Assembly (NCBI GenBank): GCA_964638815.1
Contig: CAZXBB010000275.1
Span: forward strand, 1 to 13,904
Reading direction: 5' to 3'
DNA length: 13,904 nucleotides
Source: CAZXBB01 sp964638815
Lineage (GTDB): Bacteria > Planctomycetota > Phycisphaerae > Phycisphaerales > SM1A02
Of the stretch, positions 13,597-13,904 are shown one piece after another (positions within the stretch are counted from its first letter, which is position 1; every line of letters begins with the position of its first letter). The notes under the pieces are model-generated. The model was given only the letters and a program-made list of their open reading frames with translations, searched no databases and had not been told where the DNA came from. Position numbers and translations under genes: made by a program.

Positions 13597-13904
13597 ATGT
13601 GTGGAATCGCCGGATACTGGCAGCCGACGCGCCCGCTCGGACAGCCGCGGACGGTGCTCGCGAACATGCTCGAGAGCATCCGCCATCGCGGACCCGACGG
13701 TGAGGGCTTCCATATCGACGAGGACGCGGGGCTCGCGATGGGCCACGCACGCCTCTCGATCATCGATCTCGAAACGGGCGCCCAGCCCCTCTTCAGCGAC
13801 GACGAGCGGGTCGTGCTCACCGTCAACGGCGAGTTCTACGACTACAAGCGCATCCGGACCGAGCTGGTCTGCGAGGGCGAGACCTTCCGGACGAAGTCCG
13901 ACAG
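13597..13904 (+). CDS. asnB: AsnB-type glutamine-dependent amidotransferase (partial, 3' cut)
   Basis: Only the first 102 codons are in the window, covering part of the class II glutamine amidotransferase domain that releases ammonia from glutamine. After the initiator Met comes the catalytic Cys (MCGIAGYW), followed by IRHRGPDGEG (29-37), GHARLSIIDL (49-58) and VNGEFYDYKRIRTEL (76-90), which hold the Arg, Asn and Glu of the glutamine site. The complete protein should have a C-terminal ATP-dependent synthetase domain that activates a carboxylate for amidation. The NGEFYDYKRIR variant is typical of AsnB-like proteins in accessory pathways as well as true asparagine synthetases, so the substrate is open. 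The start at 13597 has AGGAG ten bases upstream. It lies 29 bases after the carbamoyltransferase, likely in the same transcript. Confidence 0.88.
   Translation, partial: MCGIAGYWQPTRPLGQPRTVLANMLESIRHRGPDGEGFHIDEDAGLAMGHARLSIIDLETGAQPLFSDDERVVLTVNGEFYDYKRIRTELVCEGETFRTKSD

Overview
The window is about 70 % G+C and almost entirely coding, with no gene-free stretch over 150 bases. Signal peptides, a possible lipobox, Shine-Dalgarno (SD) sites of the AGGAGG type and many overlapping genes suggest a high-GC Gram-negative bacterium. The gene mix (DUF885 and M28 exported peptidases, GT-C/TPR protein, FnIII plus symporter pair) would fit Acidobacteriota, Planctomycetota, Myxococcota, Gemmatimonadota or Eisenbacteria-like lineages. 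No rRNA, tRNA, insertion sequence, CRISPR array or phage gene was seen, and the phylum cannot be fixed from the sequence alone.

Left third (1-5080, minus strand): a co-directional run reads, in transcription order, a small four-helix membrane protein, a GT-C type membrane glycosyltransferase with a C-terminal TPR block, an exported DUF885 zinc peptidase and RNase PH (rph). rph is followed by a hexamer-based tandem repeat at the window edge.

Middle (5196-9579): a divergent plus-strand Lon-like Ser/Lys protease with an unusual Walker A, then a 9-bp minisatellite, then an exported carboxypeptidase Q-like M28 peptidase. A convergent minus-strand TerB-like protein follows.

Right third (9580-13904, plus strand): a promoter/operator-like region precedes a MarR regulator. 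Three tightly coupled genes follow, separated by overlaps or 2 bases: a membrane-anchored FnIII-like protein, an SSS-family sodium:solute symporter and a 41-residue single-helix protein. Thirty bases later comes an ATCase-like carbamoyltransferase lacking the two residues that recognise aspartate, and then the start of an AsnB-type glutamine-dependent amidotransferase, cut by the window end.

The right third is the most promising place for something undescribed. A carbamoyltransferase with changed acceptor specificity, an ATP/glutamine-dependent amidating enzyme, a symporter with two accessory proteins and a MarR regulator could together make or handle a carbamoylated, amidated small molecule such as a compatible solute. 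This is inference; the carbamoyltransferase residue changes are seen directly.
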